A stretch of DNA of 64,000 bases. Source: Chloracidobacterium sp. Lineage in GTDB: Bacteria > Acidobacteriota > Blastocatellia > Pyrinomonadales > Pyrinomonadaceae. Made by a program: the position numbers and the translations under genes. Every line of letters begins with the position of its first letter. Positions within the stretch are counted from its first letter, which is position 1. Shown here piece after piece: positions 53,333 through 61,204 of this stretch. Under the pieces are notes generated by a model that was given only the letters and a program-made list of their open reading frames with translations, did no database searches and was not told the DNA's origin. Location: positions 186,001 to 250,000 of the forward strand of contig JADKKB010000007.1 of the NCBI GenBank assembly GCA_016720705.1. Reading direction: 5' to 3'.

Positions 53333-54175
53333 TTAAGGCTTAGAAGAAACGACGTCCTTCGGCGAAACGGCAGTTTTTCCAAGTGCCTCAGCGAGAGGTC
53401 GATGGTCCGAAATGTTCGTTGTCAGGATATCAGCATCAGCCGGACAGAAAAGTGCGAAGACAGCGTCACCTAGATTCTTACAGTCCTTGTCCTTCATCTT
53501 AAAATTTTTGCGCACTGCTAGGTCATGGAGCACTCTCTGACGCGGAGGGTTCTCGCGTTTCGCTGGCTCTTTCTTGATGGTGGTTACGAGTTTGTTTAGT
53601 TCAATCGAGCGGTCACGAAGTTTGGAAGTCATACAGCAATCTTCGGTTTTGCACGTTGTTGGTTGAAGATTATATCGTCCATTTCTCCGAACTTTCGGAG
53701 CCACACGTTCATAGCAGACGAGATCATCGACAATTTCGGTCGTCAAAGTGCTACACCTTAGCCAAGCCTTCAAAACCAGAACCTTCGATTCATAAACAAG
53801 TGAAGCGTAGATACGTTTATCGGCTTCAGCAAGCGAACCGTATTGAGTCACGAGACCAGGAGTCTGCGGTTGATTCACTATTTCATTGTGAAGCTCGCTA
53901 AGAAGTCGCAGACAGGTGGCAACACGATTGGGCTGCTTAACTACCCGTGAAAGAGCCATGAGTGTTGCGGGATACGACCCGCAGTCGAGCAACTTGGTGT
54001 TGAGATAGCTTACGTAGGCCAGCGGTCCAGCCTTAAATTCTTTTATTGCGTAAACCGGCAGTAACGTGTGTTTGTATCGCCTCAGGGCATCCTTTGCCGC
54101 ATCGGATTCGCTTCCAGTCTTTATGAGGACATCTGCAAGAATAGCAGTTTCTACGTAGGCCTTAAGCTTTATCAT
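53333..54175 (-). CDS. PIN-like nuclease domain protein, last gene of a three-gene cassette
   Basis: The 280-residue product has an N-terminal strand-helix AYVETAILADVLIKTG with acidic residues E9 and D14, a VYAIKEFKAG block (E46), and a C-terminal NLGDAVFALFCPADADILTTN with D237, D247 and D249. These match the acidic metal-binding residues of PIN ribonucleases, with Glu in place of the first Asp. A central region (about 140-235) is Cys- and Lys/Arg-rich (CKTEDCC) and not typical of PIN. It overlaps the upstream gene by 14 bp. A toxin-like or defence RNase function is an inference; the resemblance is moderate. Confidence 0.72.
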   Translation of the reverse strand: MIKLKAYVETAILADVLIKTGSESDAAKDALRRYKHTLLPVYAIKEFKAGPLAYVSYLNTKLLDCGSYPATLMALSRVVKQPNRVATCLRLLSELHNEIVNQPQTPGLVTQYGSLAEADKRIYASLVYESKVLVLKAWLRCSTLTTEIVDDLVCYERVAPKVRRNGRYNLQPTTCKTEDCCMTSKLRDRSIELNKLVTTIKKEPAKRENPPRQRVLHDLAVRKNFKMKDKDCKNLGDAVFALFCPADADILTTNISDHRPLAEALGKTAVSPKDVVSSKP

Positions 54176-54881
54176 TAGAGTGTGCGAATTCGGCCTGAAA
54201 TGCTTCCACTAGATCGAGAAATCCACCGAGCGTGGGGGACTCGACAACGAACCCTGATTCTTCGAAGGTCATGATTTGGGCCACTGCTCCCTCGAAGGTC
54301 ATGGCGGGTTCACGGACGAGGGATTTTAACAGTTCATCTACGGCCCCCAAGTCTGTCGCATTTAGGGGCATACCTTTCCTATTGGCAAAAGCGTTCTGGG
54401 TGGCGTTAATCACCGCTCCAAAACTGTCGCTGACCGTACGAAGGCAGAAGAGCTCGGGCAAGTATTCCCGAAACCCCATAACCTTCTCATCGGATTCGAG
54501 CACCCGCCCATCCAAAAGCAGGCCTTTCGCTTCTGCGATCAATGTTCGTCCTTGGTCGAGCAGGTAAATTGCACGACGTAATTCGTTTGAAATTGGTTCC
54601 CGCTTGAAATAGATGGAGGCCCGCTCGACTGGCGCATCCGTCAACGAAGTTCCCTCAAAGTCTTTACGGTGCACATTATTCACGTTGATGGGTACACCTA
54701 TCAAAGCTCCGCCGGTTTGTTCGACCGCAAAGGCTGTCGGTATAACACGAACCCCACTTGTGATGGTGGCCTCGGTCTTGCTTACCATTTTATCTAATCT
54801 TTGATCCGAGTAATACGTTCTCCGAAATATGTGATCCGTCTGATCGCCGACTTCTATTGTTGTTAGGTTGTCGCTATACAT
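54162..54881 (-). CDS. Unknown protein, middle gene of the PIN-like cassette
   Basis: A 239-residue product without signal peptide or membrane segment (MYSDNLTTIEVGDQTDHIFR). It is mixed alpha/beta, with a helical C-terminal half (GRTLIAEAKGLL, ELFCLRTVSDSFG). No family was recognised. The gene is 2 bp after the TIGR04255-like gene and overlaps the PIN-like gene by 14 bp, so all three are likely translated together. Codon use is more AT-rich than that of most flanking genes. Confidence 0.75.
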   Translation of the reverse strand: MYSDNLTTIEVGDQTDHIFRRTYYSDQRLDKMVSKTEATITSGVRVIPTAFAVEQTGGALIGVPINVNNVHRKDFEGTSLTDAPVERASIYFKREPISNELRRAIYLLDQGRTLIAEAKGLLLDGRVLESDEKVMGFREYLPELFCLRTVSDSFGAVINATQNAFANRKGMPLNATDLGAVDELLKSLVREPAMTFEGAVAQIMTFEESGFVVESPTLGGFLDLVEAFQAEFAHSNDKA

Positions 54882-54883
54882 GA

Positions 54884-55627
54884 TTATTTACCAAAGAACT
54901 TGACGCCGTCAGTTCGAACCGCGTCGTATGCCTGTTCTAACCATTCAATTACGATAAGCTCGCCCGTAAGCAAAGGCGCTGAAGTAAATACGTCAACATC
55001 AAATACAAACTGATTATAGATTTTTTCAATAGTTTCAGGGTAGTCACTTGTATGAGCCAAAATAGGCGGCAAGTCGACTGATAGCTTCCCGGTATTTCCC
55101 ATCAGCCTGTAGACCATTGCCTTCTGCCCATCATTGTACCCAACTGAGTAAGTCGGAATTACCGGCCTACCGCTCTCAGCTAGGGTTAGCCCGTCAGGAA
55201 CCGAAACATACGGCAACTGTAAAAACTGCTTTGCGACCGACATTGGATCGTCAAAATCCATCGAATAAATTAGACGAAAGCCTACTCTTGCAATATTCTC
55301 CGTTCTGAGATGGTCAATATATGCGGAAAAGACTTTCGCTGCCGTATGGAAATATTCTTTTAGATCTTTTGAAGGAAAGAACTGTATAACGCTAAATCTG
55401 TCTGAGGCTACACTCAGTTCCAATGATTTTCCCAGTCTCGCAACAGATGCCGCTTCCTGAAATCCGTACACGATAGAAACCTCAAGCGTCTTTTCTACCG
55501 TATCCCAAAAGTCGGCGACCACAGCAGGAAGGTGCCCTCGATTGTACGAACGCACTTCAAATATTGCCTGCTCAAGCTTGAGCCCGGAAAAAGTTAAGGT
55601 TTTATTGATCGTCTTTTGTTTGGGCAT
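54884..55627 (-). CDS. TIGR04255-like protein, first gene of the PIN-like cassette
   Basis: The 247-residue product resembles the sporadic TIGR04255 family: an early GLKLEQAIFEVRSYNRG block, IARVGFRLIYSM in the place of the usual IERIGLRY-like strand, and an end IEWLEQAYDAVRTDG. The family has no proven function and occurs patchily in genomes, often in mobile or defence-like neighbourhoods. No membrane segment is seen. An AT-rich promoter with an 8-base inverted repeat lies upstream (55671-55705). Confidence 0.65.
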   Translation of the reverse strand: MPKQKTINKTLTFSGLKLEQAIFEVRSYNRGHLPAVVADFWDTVEKTLEVSIVYGFQEAASVARLGKSLELSVASDRFSVIQFFPSKDLKEYFHTAAKVFSAYIDHLRTENIARVGFRLIYSMDFDDPMSVAKQFLQLPYVSVPDGLTLAESGRPVIPTYSVGYNDGQKAMVYRLMGNTGKLSVDLPPILAHTSDYPETIEKIYNQFVFDVDVFTSAPLLTGELIVIEWLEQAYDAVRTDGVKFFGK

Positions 55628-55670
55628 TCGCTGACTCTCTCGCGGTATCCAAATTGGTCGCTATGCTAGT

Positions 55671-55705
55671 ATTACACCACAATAATTAATAAATAGTTAA
55701 TTATA
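55671..55705 (-). promoter_or_regulatory. Promoter of the PIN-like cassette with overlapping inverted repeat
   Basis: On the minus strand TTAACT (55700-55695), an 18-base spacer and TGTAAT (55676-55671) make a plausible promoter. A perfect 8-base inverted repeat, ATAATTAA (55682-55689) and TTAATTAT (55697-55704), spaced by seven bases, covers the -35 box and spacer and could be an operator. Confidence 0.55.
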
Positions 55706-55728
55706 CTAAATCCCCGCGGAAAAAAATC

Positions 55729-55860
55729 TTAAGGTGTCAGCGTTTCTTCTTCGCCGGTGTTTTGACGTAGGTGGCGGATTTCCACGAACGTCAACGCGTC
55801 GGCGAAGACGTTTTCGATGATGTAGCCGGAGGTGCGTTTTCGTTGCATTGTGTCGTTCAT
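55729..55860 (-). CDS. 43-residue protein of unknown function
   Basis: The product begins MNDTMQRKRTSGYIIENVFA and ends EEETLTP. The centre (SGYIIENVFADALTFVEIRH) has a believable alternation of polar and hydrophobic residues. No ribosome-binding site precedes the ATG. It could be a short gene or the remnant of a longer one. It lies between the PIN-like cassette and another small gene on the same strand. Confidence 0.45.
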   Translation of the reverse strand: MNDTMQRKRTSGYIIENVFADALTFVEIRHLRQNTGEEETLTP

Positions 55861-55884
55861 AATTTTGCAAAGCTGGCGGAGTGG

Positions 55885-55980
55885 TTTAGGCTCCGCCGAT
55901 TTTGTTAAGTGTTAAGAACCCGGTCGCTGCTTCCACCACCCCGACATTCGGTCACCCCTCCTCAGGCGGGGGGGGGGCTT
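55885..55980. repeat. Hairpin and 10-G tract, possible dispersed repeat remnant
   Basis: The stretch combines GGCGGAG/CTCCGCC (about 55875-55897), a CCCCTCC/GGCGGGG fold-back and a run of ten G at 55968-55977. Such intergenic blocks can be copies of short dispersed repeats. I cannot compare with the rest of the genome. Confidence 0.3.
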
Positions 55981-55996
55981 GCGGTTCTGACAGGAA

Positions 55997-56293
55997 CTAC
56001 GGCGTTGGGGGTGCCGGAGGGTCTTTTTTCTTGGGCGCTTTTTCTACGTGGGAGGCGGCGAGCCAGGCGGCTAGTCTGCCGGGGTTGGTGGCGTAGACGT
56101 TGCGGGCGATGCCGTCGAGGGTGCGGACGATGATCTGGCAGTCGCGGACCTCGGCTTCAATATCGGCGCGGGCAGCGATGTGTTCGGCGACGGCGCTATC
56201 GACGGAGGCAAAGCTCGCGTCGAATGCATCGGCGTCGGCCATCTTGCGGCGAAAAAGGAATTTGTCGCTGATACCGTCAAACGCGTATTCCAT
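55997..56293 (-). CDS. 98-residue protein of unknown function
   Basis: The product (MEYAFDGISDKFLFRRKMAD) has an alanine-rich helical middle (SVDSAVAEHIAARADIEAEV), one Cys, and a Lys/Pro-rich tail (KAPKKKDPPAPPTP). A strong AAGGAG lies 14-18 bases before the ATG, followed by a short AT-rich palindrome, supporting real expression. Third codon positions are very GC-rich, unlike the PIN-like cassette. No family is recognised. Confidence 0.6.
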   Translation of the reverse strand: MEYAFDGISDKFLFRRKMADADAFDASFASVDSAVAEHIAARADIEAEVRDCQIIVRTLDGIARNVYATNPGRLAAWLAASHVEKAPKKKDPPAPPTP

Positions 56294-56394
56294 AGATATT
56301 TTTATATCTCCTTAGGGTCGACTCCCGGTCGGTTAATTTTAGTGATTTAGGGGACAAGTTAAAGCTTTTCCCCAATAATACACCATAAGTGCCC

Positions 56395-56505
56395 TTTAGC
56401 AAGTGGAAATCCGGGCGTCGGTAGCTGAACGTTGGCCTGCGGATTTGTTGCTTTGGCGTTCGATCTTGGGGATCAGGGCTTCGCGATCGATGAAAAGGCC
56501 TTCGG
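56395..56505 (-). other. Possible coding remnant downstream of the CadC-like gene
   Basis: Reading leftward, codons give EGLFIDREALIPKIERQSNK and further protein-like sequence to a TAA near 56398, but there is no start codon and an in-frame stop sits just upstream. It looks like the tail of a lost gene. Confidence 0.3.
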
Positions 56506-56570
56506 CTGCGTTTTAACTCGCTTCGTCTGACGTTTGCAGGGCTTCGTCCGAAGTTTTATCAACGCCGCGG

Positions 56571-58754
56571 CTAGTGTGAAGCAAAATTTGTCAGCAGAAC
56601 CACATCACGAAGCAGTTGGCCGCGCGAAATAGCGAGTTTTTGACCATCGCGAGACCAAGCCAAGCCGAAGATATCGTCCTTGGGAAGTTTAAGGACAACA
56701 ACCGGTTCCGCTTTGGGATCTAGCTTCTGCCTCATAATTCGAGCACCTTCGGGCGTATGAACGACGTAATCGAAAGCGTTTTCGCCGAGTCGCCAGGTGA
56801 AAAACTCGCTCGCCACCGGCAACACGAAGGTCTTGACCAGCGACGTATCTGAAGTATCGATCACACCGATCTTTATCTTGCCGGCTCTCAGTTCCGGATC
56901 GTTTTTATTCGCCAATATCTGAAATGCAAGATTGCGATCGTCGGGCGACAGGGCGAGAAAGTTGTCGGGCGCGTATATCGGCGTGGATGACAGTGCGACG
57001 TCACGGCCGTCGGCCAGATCGCGTTTTGCGATCACCGTTGAACCTATCTTTTTCCGCAGGAAATACATCGCCTTTTCGTCGGAAGTCACCTGCGGAAAGA
57101 ATGCCGCCTCGGTGGCTGCGTCGGTTACTTGTTTCAGATTTTCGCCCGCCGCATTGACCTGCCAGATCTGAGTGTCATCATTACGATTCGAACTGAAATA
57201 GGTAACGTCGCTGAGCCCTGAGGCCGATGGGAAATCGTTCTGAACAGTCTTATCGAATGTGATCTGCCGTCTGGATCTGTCCTTATAGTGAACCGTCCAC
57301 AGATTCCAGTCGCGAAGGCCTTCGGCGTTGGAGGAATAGACGATCCGGTCGTCGTCGAGCCACGACAGACCTTTTAAGCCGTCGTTTTTGGAACTGCCGA
57401 CAGTCAACTGGCGAAGGTCGTCGAGATTCTCCTGAGATGCCACCCAGATGTTCGAGTAATACGTTCGCCGACGCGCCACCAATTGCGTGCCATCGAGCGT
57501 CGTCGATATGCCGAGATATGAGTCGAGGTCATTCGTGATCGCACTAACCTCCCCTGACGGCGTGGCGATACGCCAAAGTTGGAAGCTCTCGCCGGCACTC
57601 GCTGCGGCGATAAAAGATCGTTGGTCACGTGCCCACACTATCTGCTCGACATTCCTAAATGACGGCACACTGATCTGTTCCTCGCTGCCGCTAGCGATAT
57701 CGATGATGGTTATGCGGACGAAGTGCTCCGTGTATGTGTCGACGACGAGGGCAAGCTTTTTGCCGTCGGGCGACCAAGCGGGGTAGTTATTCCAGTAATA
57801 CTGTTCCGGCAGCGTTCGCTCAGCCAACGCGATCTCAGATCCGTTCAAAAGATCTTTAACTATTACAACTGTGCGGTTCTCCGCGGGAAACTTTCGCGTG
57901 AACGCTAAGAAATTGCCGTCCGGCGACAGGCTGAAACCGCTCCAAACATTTTCAGCGACGAGCTTTGCCGATCCGCCCATTCGCGGAACCTGAGATATCT
58001 TGCCAGAGGCATTTTCCAGATATGATCCGAAGAAAATATTCGCGTTATCGGCAGAAAACTGGAGGCAGCCGATCTTTCCCTGATCTCCCGTCTCGACCCT
58101 GATCTCCCCACCGGATCTAAGGTCTTTAAGGTAAAGGTCGGACGAGCGGGCGTGAGCGGAATATTCACCGTTTGGCGAGATCACAAGGTACGCGACGTCG
58201 CCGGTGTCCGTCAGCTTCTGAAATTTTATCTCACCTTTCGCGTCATCGCCCCCCACATCTCGAGCGACATTCTGTCCTTTATAAAGGACAAGGACGAGCA
58301 CCATAATGATCAGTACCGACCCGATCGCCAGGGGCCAAACGATCGAACTGCGTTTTCGAGGAGCGATCGGCGCCGGCAATGGAGTTGGCACCGCGTTTTC
58401 GCTTGTCGATCGATCCGTTATCAACTGCTCATCATCTTTTACCAGAATTGCCGGCGTGTTAAACCTGTAGCCGCGCTTCGGTACGGTCGCGATGTGGTCG
58501 TTCGAACCCAAGATCTTTCGGAGGAGCGAGATCGTGTAATTGATATTGCTTTCTTCTACAAAGGTGTCGCTCCAGACGCTTTCCAGTATTTCAGCTCGCG
58601 AAACGACCTCGCCCCCGCTACTGACCAGTAGACTGAGAACCTCCAGAGCCTTCGGCGGAATGGAAACTGGAACTCCATTTCTTACAAGAGAAGGCCGTTC
58701 CACGTAGAGCCGAAACTCGCCAAATTCATAAAAATGCTGATGTTTACGAGACAT
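56571..58754 (-). CDS. CadC-like transmembrane regulator with TolB/PD40 beta-propeller
   Basis: The 727-residue protein has an OmpR-type winged helix (residues 1-105; FRLYVERPSLVRNGVPVSIP, RKILGSNDHIATVPKRGYRF), a linker, one membrane segment (about 135-158, IVWPLAIGSVLIIMVLVLVL) and a large extracytoplasmic region with repeated WSPDGKKLAL- and LSPDGNFLAF-type TolB/PD40 blades (about 190-720). The layout suggests direct regulation of target genes from the membrane on sensing a periplasmic signal. It is divergent from three genes for exported proteins, which are candidate targets. Confidence 0.9.
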   Translation of the reverse strand: MSRKHQHFYEFGEFRLYVERPSLVRNGVPVSIPPKALEVLSLLVSSGGEVVSRAEILESVWSDTFVEESNINYTISLLRKILGSNDHIATVPKRGYRFNTPAILVKDDEQLITDRSTSENAVPTPLPAPIAPRKRSSIVWPLAIGSVLIIMVLVLVLYKGQNVARDVGGDDAKGEIKFQKLTDTGDVAYLVISPNGEYSAHARSSDLYLKDLRSGGEIRVETGDQGKIGCLQFSADNANIFFGSYLENASGKISQVPRMGGSAKLVAENVWSGFSLSPDGNFLAFTRKFPAENRTVVIVKDLLNGSEIALAERTLPEQYYWNNYPAWSPDGKKLALVVDTYTEHFVRITIIDIASGSEEQISVPSFRNVEQIVWARDQRSFIAAASAGESFQLWRIATPSGEVSAITNDLDSYLGISTTLDGTQLVARRRTYYSNIWVASQENLDDLRQLTVGSSKNDGLKGLSWLDDDRIVYSSNAEGLRDWNLWTVHYKDRSRRQITFDKTVQNDFPSASGLSDVTYFSSNRNDDTQIWQVNAAGENLKQVTDAATEAAFFPQVTSDEKAMYFLRKKIGSTVIAKRDLADGRDVALSSTPIYAPDNFLALSPDDRNLAFQILANKNDPELRAGKIKIGVIDTSDTSLVKTFVLPVASEFFTWRLGENAFDYVVHTPEGARIMRQKLDPKAEPVVVLKLPKDDIFGLAWSRDGQKLAISRGQLLRDVVLLTNFASH

Positions 58755-58863
58755 TTGGTAAACCTAATAAAAACCTAACGAATTCCAAAGGACAACTCCT
58801 CCCCCGCAGACTTATACCTGTTAACAGCAAATTGCGAATTTTGAGGAAAAATTAAGGAGATCA

Positions 58864-59646
58864 ATGCAGAAAAGAAAATTTATTATCGTGGCTCCCTTGC
58901 TCGTAGTGTTGATGATGAGTTTAGGTGCTTTGGCGTCGATGGGTCAACCGTCGGTCGCGCAATTAAAGAAAGATCTGATGGGTCCAAAGACAGTTTCGAT
59001 CACATTTGGCGCGCCTGGCACGGTAGCTTGGAGCTCGACATATAAAAAATATACGTGGACGAGAAACTTCAAGGCGAAAGTGCGAACCGATACTCCGGGC
59101 GAATTCCTCATCGTTGAGGGCTACGCTGCGTATGACGTTGTGGGCGGACGGTATCGTTTTTGGAGGTCGTTTACATCTTCGAACACCTACGAGGGCAAAT
59201 CCAATCCGACCATCGCCGAGATAAACCAGGCATTTCAAACTGCTCAAATAAGTGAATTCAATAACGGCAATTCGATCATCGGCGAATACGAAAGCCTCCG
59301 GCTCGCACCGGATCCGGACTGGGAATGGCACGCTCCTAATTCTGTTTCGTTCAATGTCGTCGGAGTCTTCCGAGCGATCTATTTTGACGGATCTTATAAT
59401 GGCGAGCCGATGCATAGCTCGCCGAGCGGATACAAAGCGGTTGACAGGATCGAGGCTGTTCGCCGAATTCGCCTGTATCGCGACGGGCCCAATCTGCCCT
59501 GGAGCAGCGTTGGCGTTTCTAATCAGATCCGCAATGAGGCCGGGTATCTTGTCCGCTCGCACAAGTTGCTGGATAGAAAGGAATATCGGCAAGAAGAGAT
59601 CTATACCCTGCCGCGAATGACGCGAATTCCACTTCTGACACAGTAA
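58864..59646 (+). CDS. Exported protein of unknown function
   Basis: The 260-residue product has a signal peptide (FIIVAPLLVVLMMSLGALAS) and a mature part rich in Tyr, Trp and Arg (KYTWTRNFKAKVRTDTPGEF, DPDWEWHAPNSVSFNVVGVF). A good AAGGAG lies 5-10 bases upstream of the ATG. No family recognised. It is the first of three rightward genes for exported or lipid-anchored proteins, divergent from the CadC-like gene. Confidence 0.82.
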   Translation: MQKRKFIIVAPLLVVLMMSLGALASMGQPSVAQLKKDLMGPKTVSITFGAPGTVAWSSTYKKYTWTRNFKAKVRTDTPGEFLIVEGYAAYDVVGGRYRFWRSFTSSNTYEGKSNPTIAEINQAFQTAQISEFNNGNSIIGEYESLRLAPDPDWEWHAPNSVSFNVVGVFRAIYFDGSYNGEPMHSSPSGYKAVDRIEAVRRIRLYRDGPNLPWSSVGVSNQIRNEAGYLVRSHKLLDRKEYRQEEIYTLPRMTRIPLLTQ

Positions 59647-59661
59647 TCACAAGGAGACAAA

Positions 59662-60486
59662 ATGAAATTAACACTATTGATCGTAGCAATCGCCCTACTA
59701 TCCGGTTGCGGAATAACATCTAAGCTTGGCGGCGGCGGAACACCCCAGGTTGGTGAAACGGTGCTGTTCAAATCAGGACCGATCACTTACAGCGAAGGCA
59801 AAATTGAAAAGATCGAAGACGGAAAATTTGAGATCCGTGCCGGCACCAAGATCGCGAAGGCAGACTCAGCCGACGTCTATGCCATTCCGGCGAAGGGACA
59901 AAAAGCGGACGTCAAACCCGGAGACAATGTCGTCGCCTTCAACTATGAGATCTATTGGGAAGGCGGTGAAGTAAAAAATGTCACGGCTGATCTCATTGAG
60001 GTTGAAAAAGCGTCCGGCGGAAAACTGAACGTTGCTCCCGATAAAGTGATAAAAGTATCACCGACGGCCACGGCCATCATTAAACAAACTATTGAGACTC
60101 GAGCTTTTGACGACCTCGGAAAGTCAAAGAAGCCTGTCCTGCCAAAGGATTGGAAACCGAAAGATGGCGAGAAAGTTGCGGCCCAGTGGTCATTTGGAAG
60201 TTGGCACGTCGCGATAATAAAGCACGTGAACGCTAACAATATTGACATCGATTGGCAAAACGGTTGGAGCGACGGGACGGTCGGCTTAGACAAAGTGGCC
60301 CCATACCCCACGGCAACAAATCCGTTCCCCGCTGTCGGAGACTACGTGATACTAAAACCGCAAAGTGACACCGAAGAATGGAAATTTGCCACCGTGACCG
60401 CAGTAAACGGAGCTGAAGCAGACGTTAAGCTCGCGGACGGGAAAACTAAAAAGGTCAAGAATTTAGACTTCATACCACTAGGCTGA
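59662..60486 (+). CDS. Lipoprotein with four Tudor/Agenet-like repeats
   Basis: The 274-residue product has a lipobox (IAIALLSGC at about 16) and four similar beta modules of about 50-60 residues: VGETVLFKSGPITYSEGKIE, PGDNVVAFNYEIYWEGGEVK, DGEKVAAQWSFGSWHVAIIK, and VGDYVILKPQSDTEEWKFAT. Each begins with a G-x-x-V start and ends in an acidic-Val strand, the layout of Tudor/Agenet domains. AAGGAG is well placed upstream. It follows the previous gene by 15 bp and precedes another lipoprotein gene by 10 bp. Confidence 0.85.
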   Translation: MKLTLLIVAIALLSGCGITSKLGGGGTPQVGETVLFKSGPITYSEGKIEKIEDGKFEIRAGTKIAKADSADVYAIPAKGQKADVKPGDNVVAFNYEIYWEGGEVKNVTADLIEVEKASGGKLNVAPDKVIKVSPTATAIIKQTIETRAFDDLGKSKKPVLPKDWKPKDGEKVAAQWSFGSWHVAIIKHVNANNIDIDWQNGWSDGTVGLDKVAPYPTATNPFPAVGDYVILKPQSDTEEWKFATVTAVNGAEADVKLADGKTKKVKNLDFIPLG

Positions 60487-60496
60487 AGCATATACC

Positions 60497-61066
60497 ATGA
60501 AAAATAATAGATCGATAATATTCCTGATGTTGATTGCGATATTCGGATCGATATCCTGCTCCAAGATCTCAAAGTTGACCGGCGGCATCGAGGTGGCGAA
60601 CAATGGCTCCACCTCGATGAAGGAAGTATGCAAGCTGATCGACGACCCGATCTTTGAGACCCGTGTTCCGTACAACGGGGACTCTTGTAACGCGACGACG
60701 AAATTCTCCGGAAAGAATACTCCGGCATCTTCGTCCGGTATGGGACCATCGTTTGTTTTTATGGCCGGTGGCAAAGACGATAAGTTAGAATCCGTAACAT
60801 TCAGCCTGTATAACCGAACGGATGTCGCCGGGTATGAGTTCTTTGCGATCGAAGTCGATGTCGTCGCTCGAATGATAACCGGGAAAGCCTTGCCGGAGGA
60901 GATACGTAATGCCATTTCCAAACCATTCGTCCCTTCCGGTAAAAGATCATATCCCCTAGGCGTCAGCACTCTTTCTTTGTCGGGCTCTAATGTTGACCCG
61001 AAGTCGCTATCGTCAAAGGATATGATCTCCGTCACGATCGACGTACCGCGATCCGCGGTCAAATAG
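60497..61066 (+). CDS. Small lipoprotein of unknown function
   Basis: The 189-residue product has a lipoprotein signal (IIFLMLIAIFGSISC, lipobox Cys near residue 21) and then a Gly/Ser/Asp-rich mature part (ISKLTGGIEVANNGSTSMKE, ASSSGMGPSFVFMAGGKDD) with two further Cys. No family recognised. It is the last gene of the three-gene exported-protein group. Confidence 0.8.
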   Translation: MKNNRSIIFLMLIAIFGSISCSKISKLTGGIEVANNGSTSMKEVCKLIDDPIFETRVPYNGDSCNATTKFSGKNTPASSSGMGPSFVFMAGGKDDKLESVTFSLYNRTDVAGYEFFAIEVDVVARMITGKALPEEIRNAISKPFVPSGKRSYPLGVSTLSLSGSNVDPKSLSSKDMISVTIDVPRSAVK

Positions 61067-61204
61067 CGGGGGACGGTGGCGATCTGCCACAAGTGCGAAA
61101 GAGATTAGTTCGTTTGCTCTCAGGTTGATCTGGTAAAACTCATTGTTCGTAACACCAAGATATGCCATATCTGGGGCTGGGGTATTTCCGCCGACAAGGA
61201 GATT

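Noticed and set aside
53007..53336. Pro/Ser/Thr-rich rightward open frame
   Set aside because: It is the out-of-frame shadow of the frameshifted C-terminal part of the TPR-like gene and has extreme Pro/Ser content.
60478..61092. Leftward open frame of 204 codons over the small lipoprotein gene
   Set aside because: The rightward frame has a lipobox, ribosome-binding spacing and operon position; the leftward one has none.
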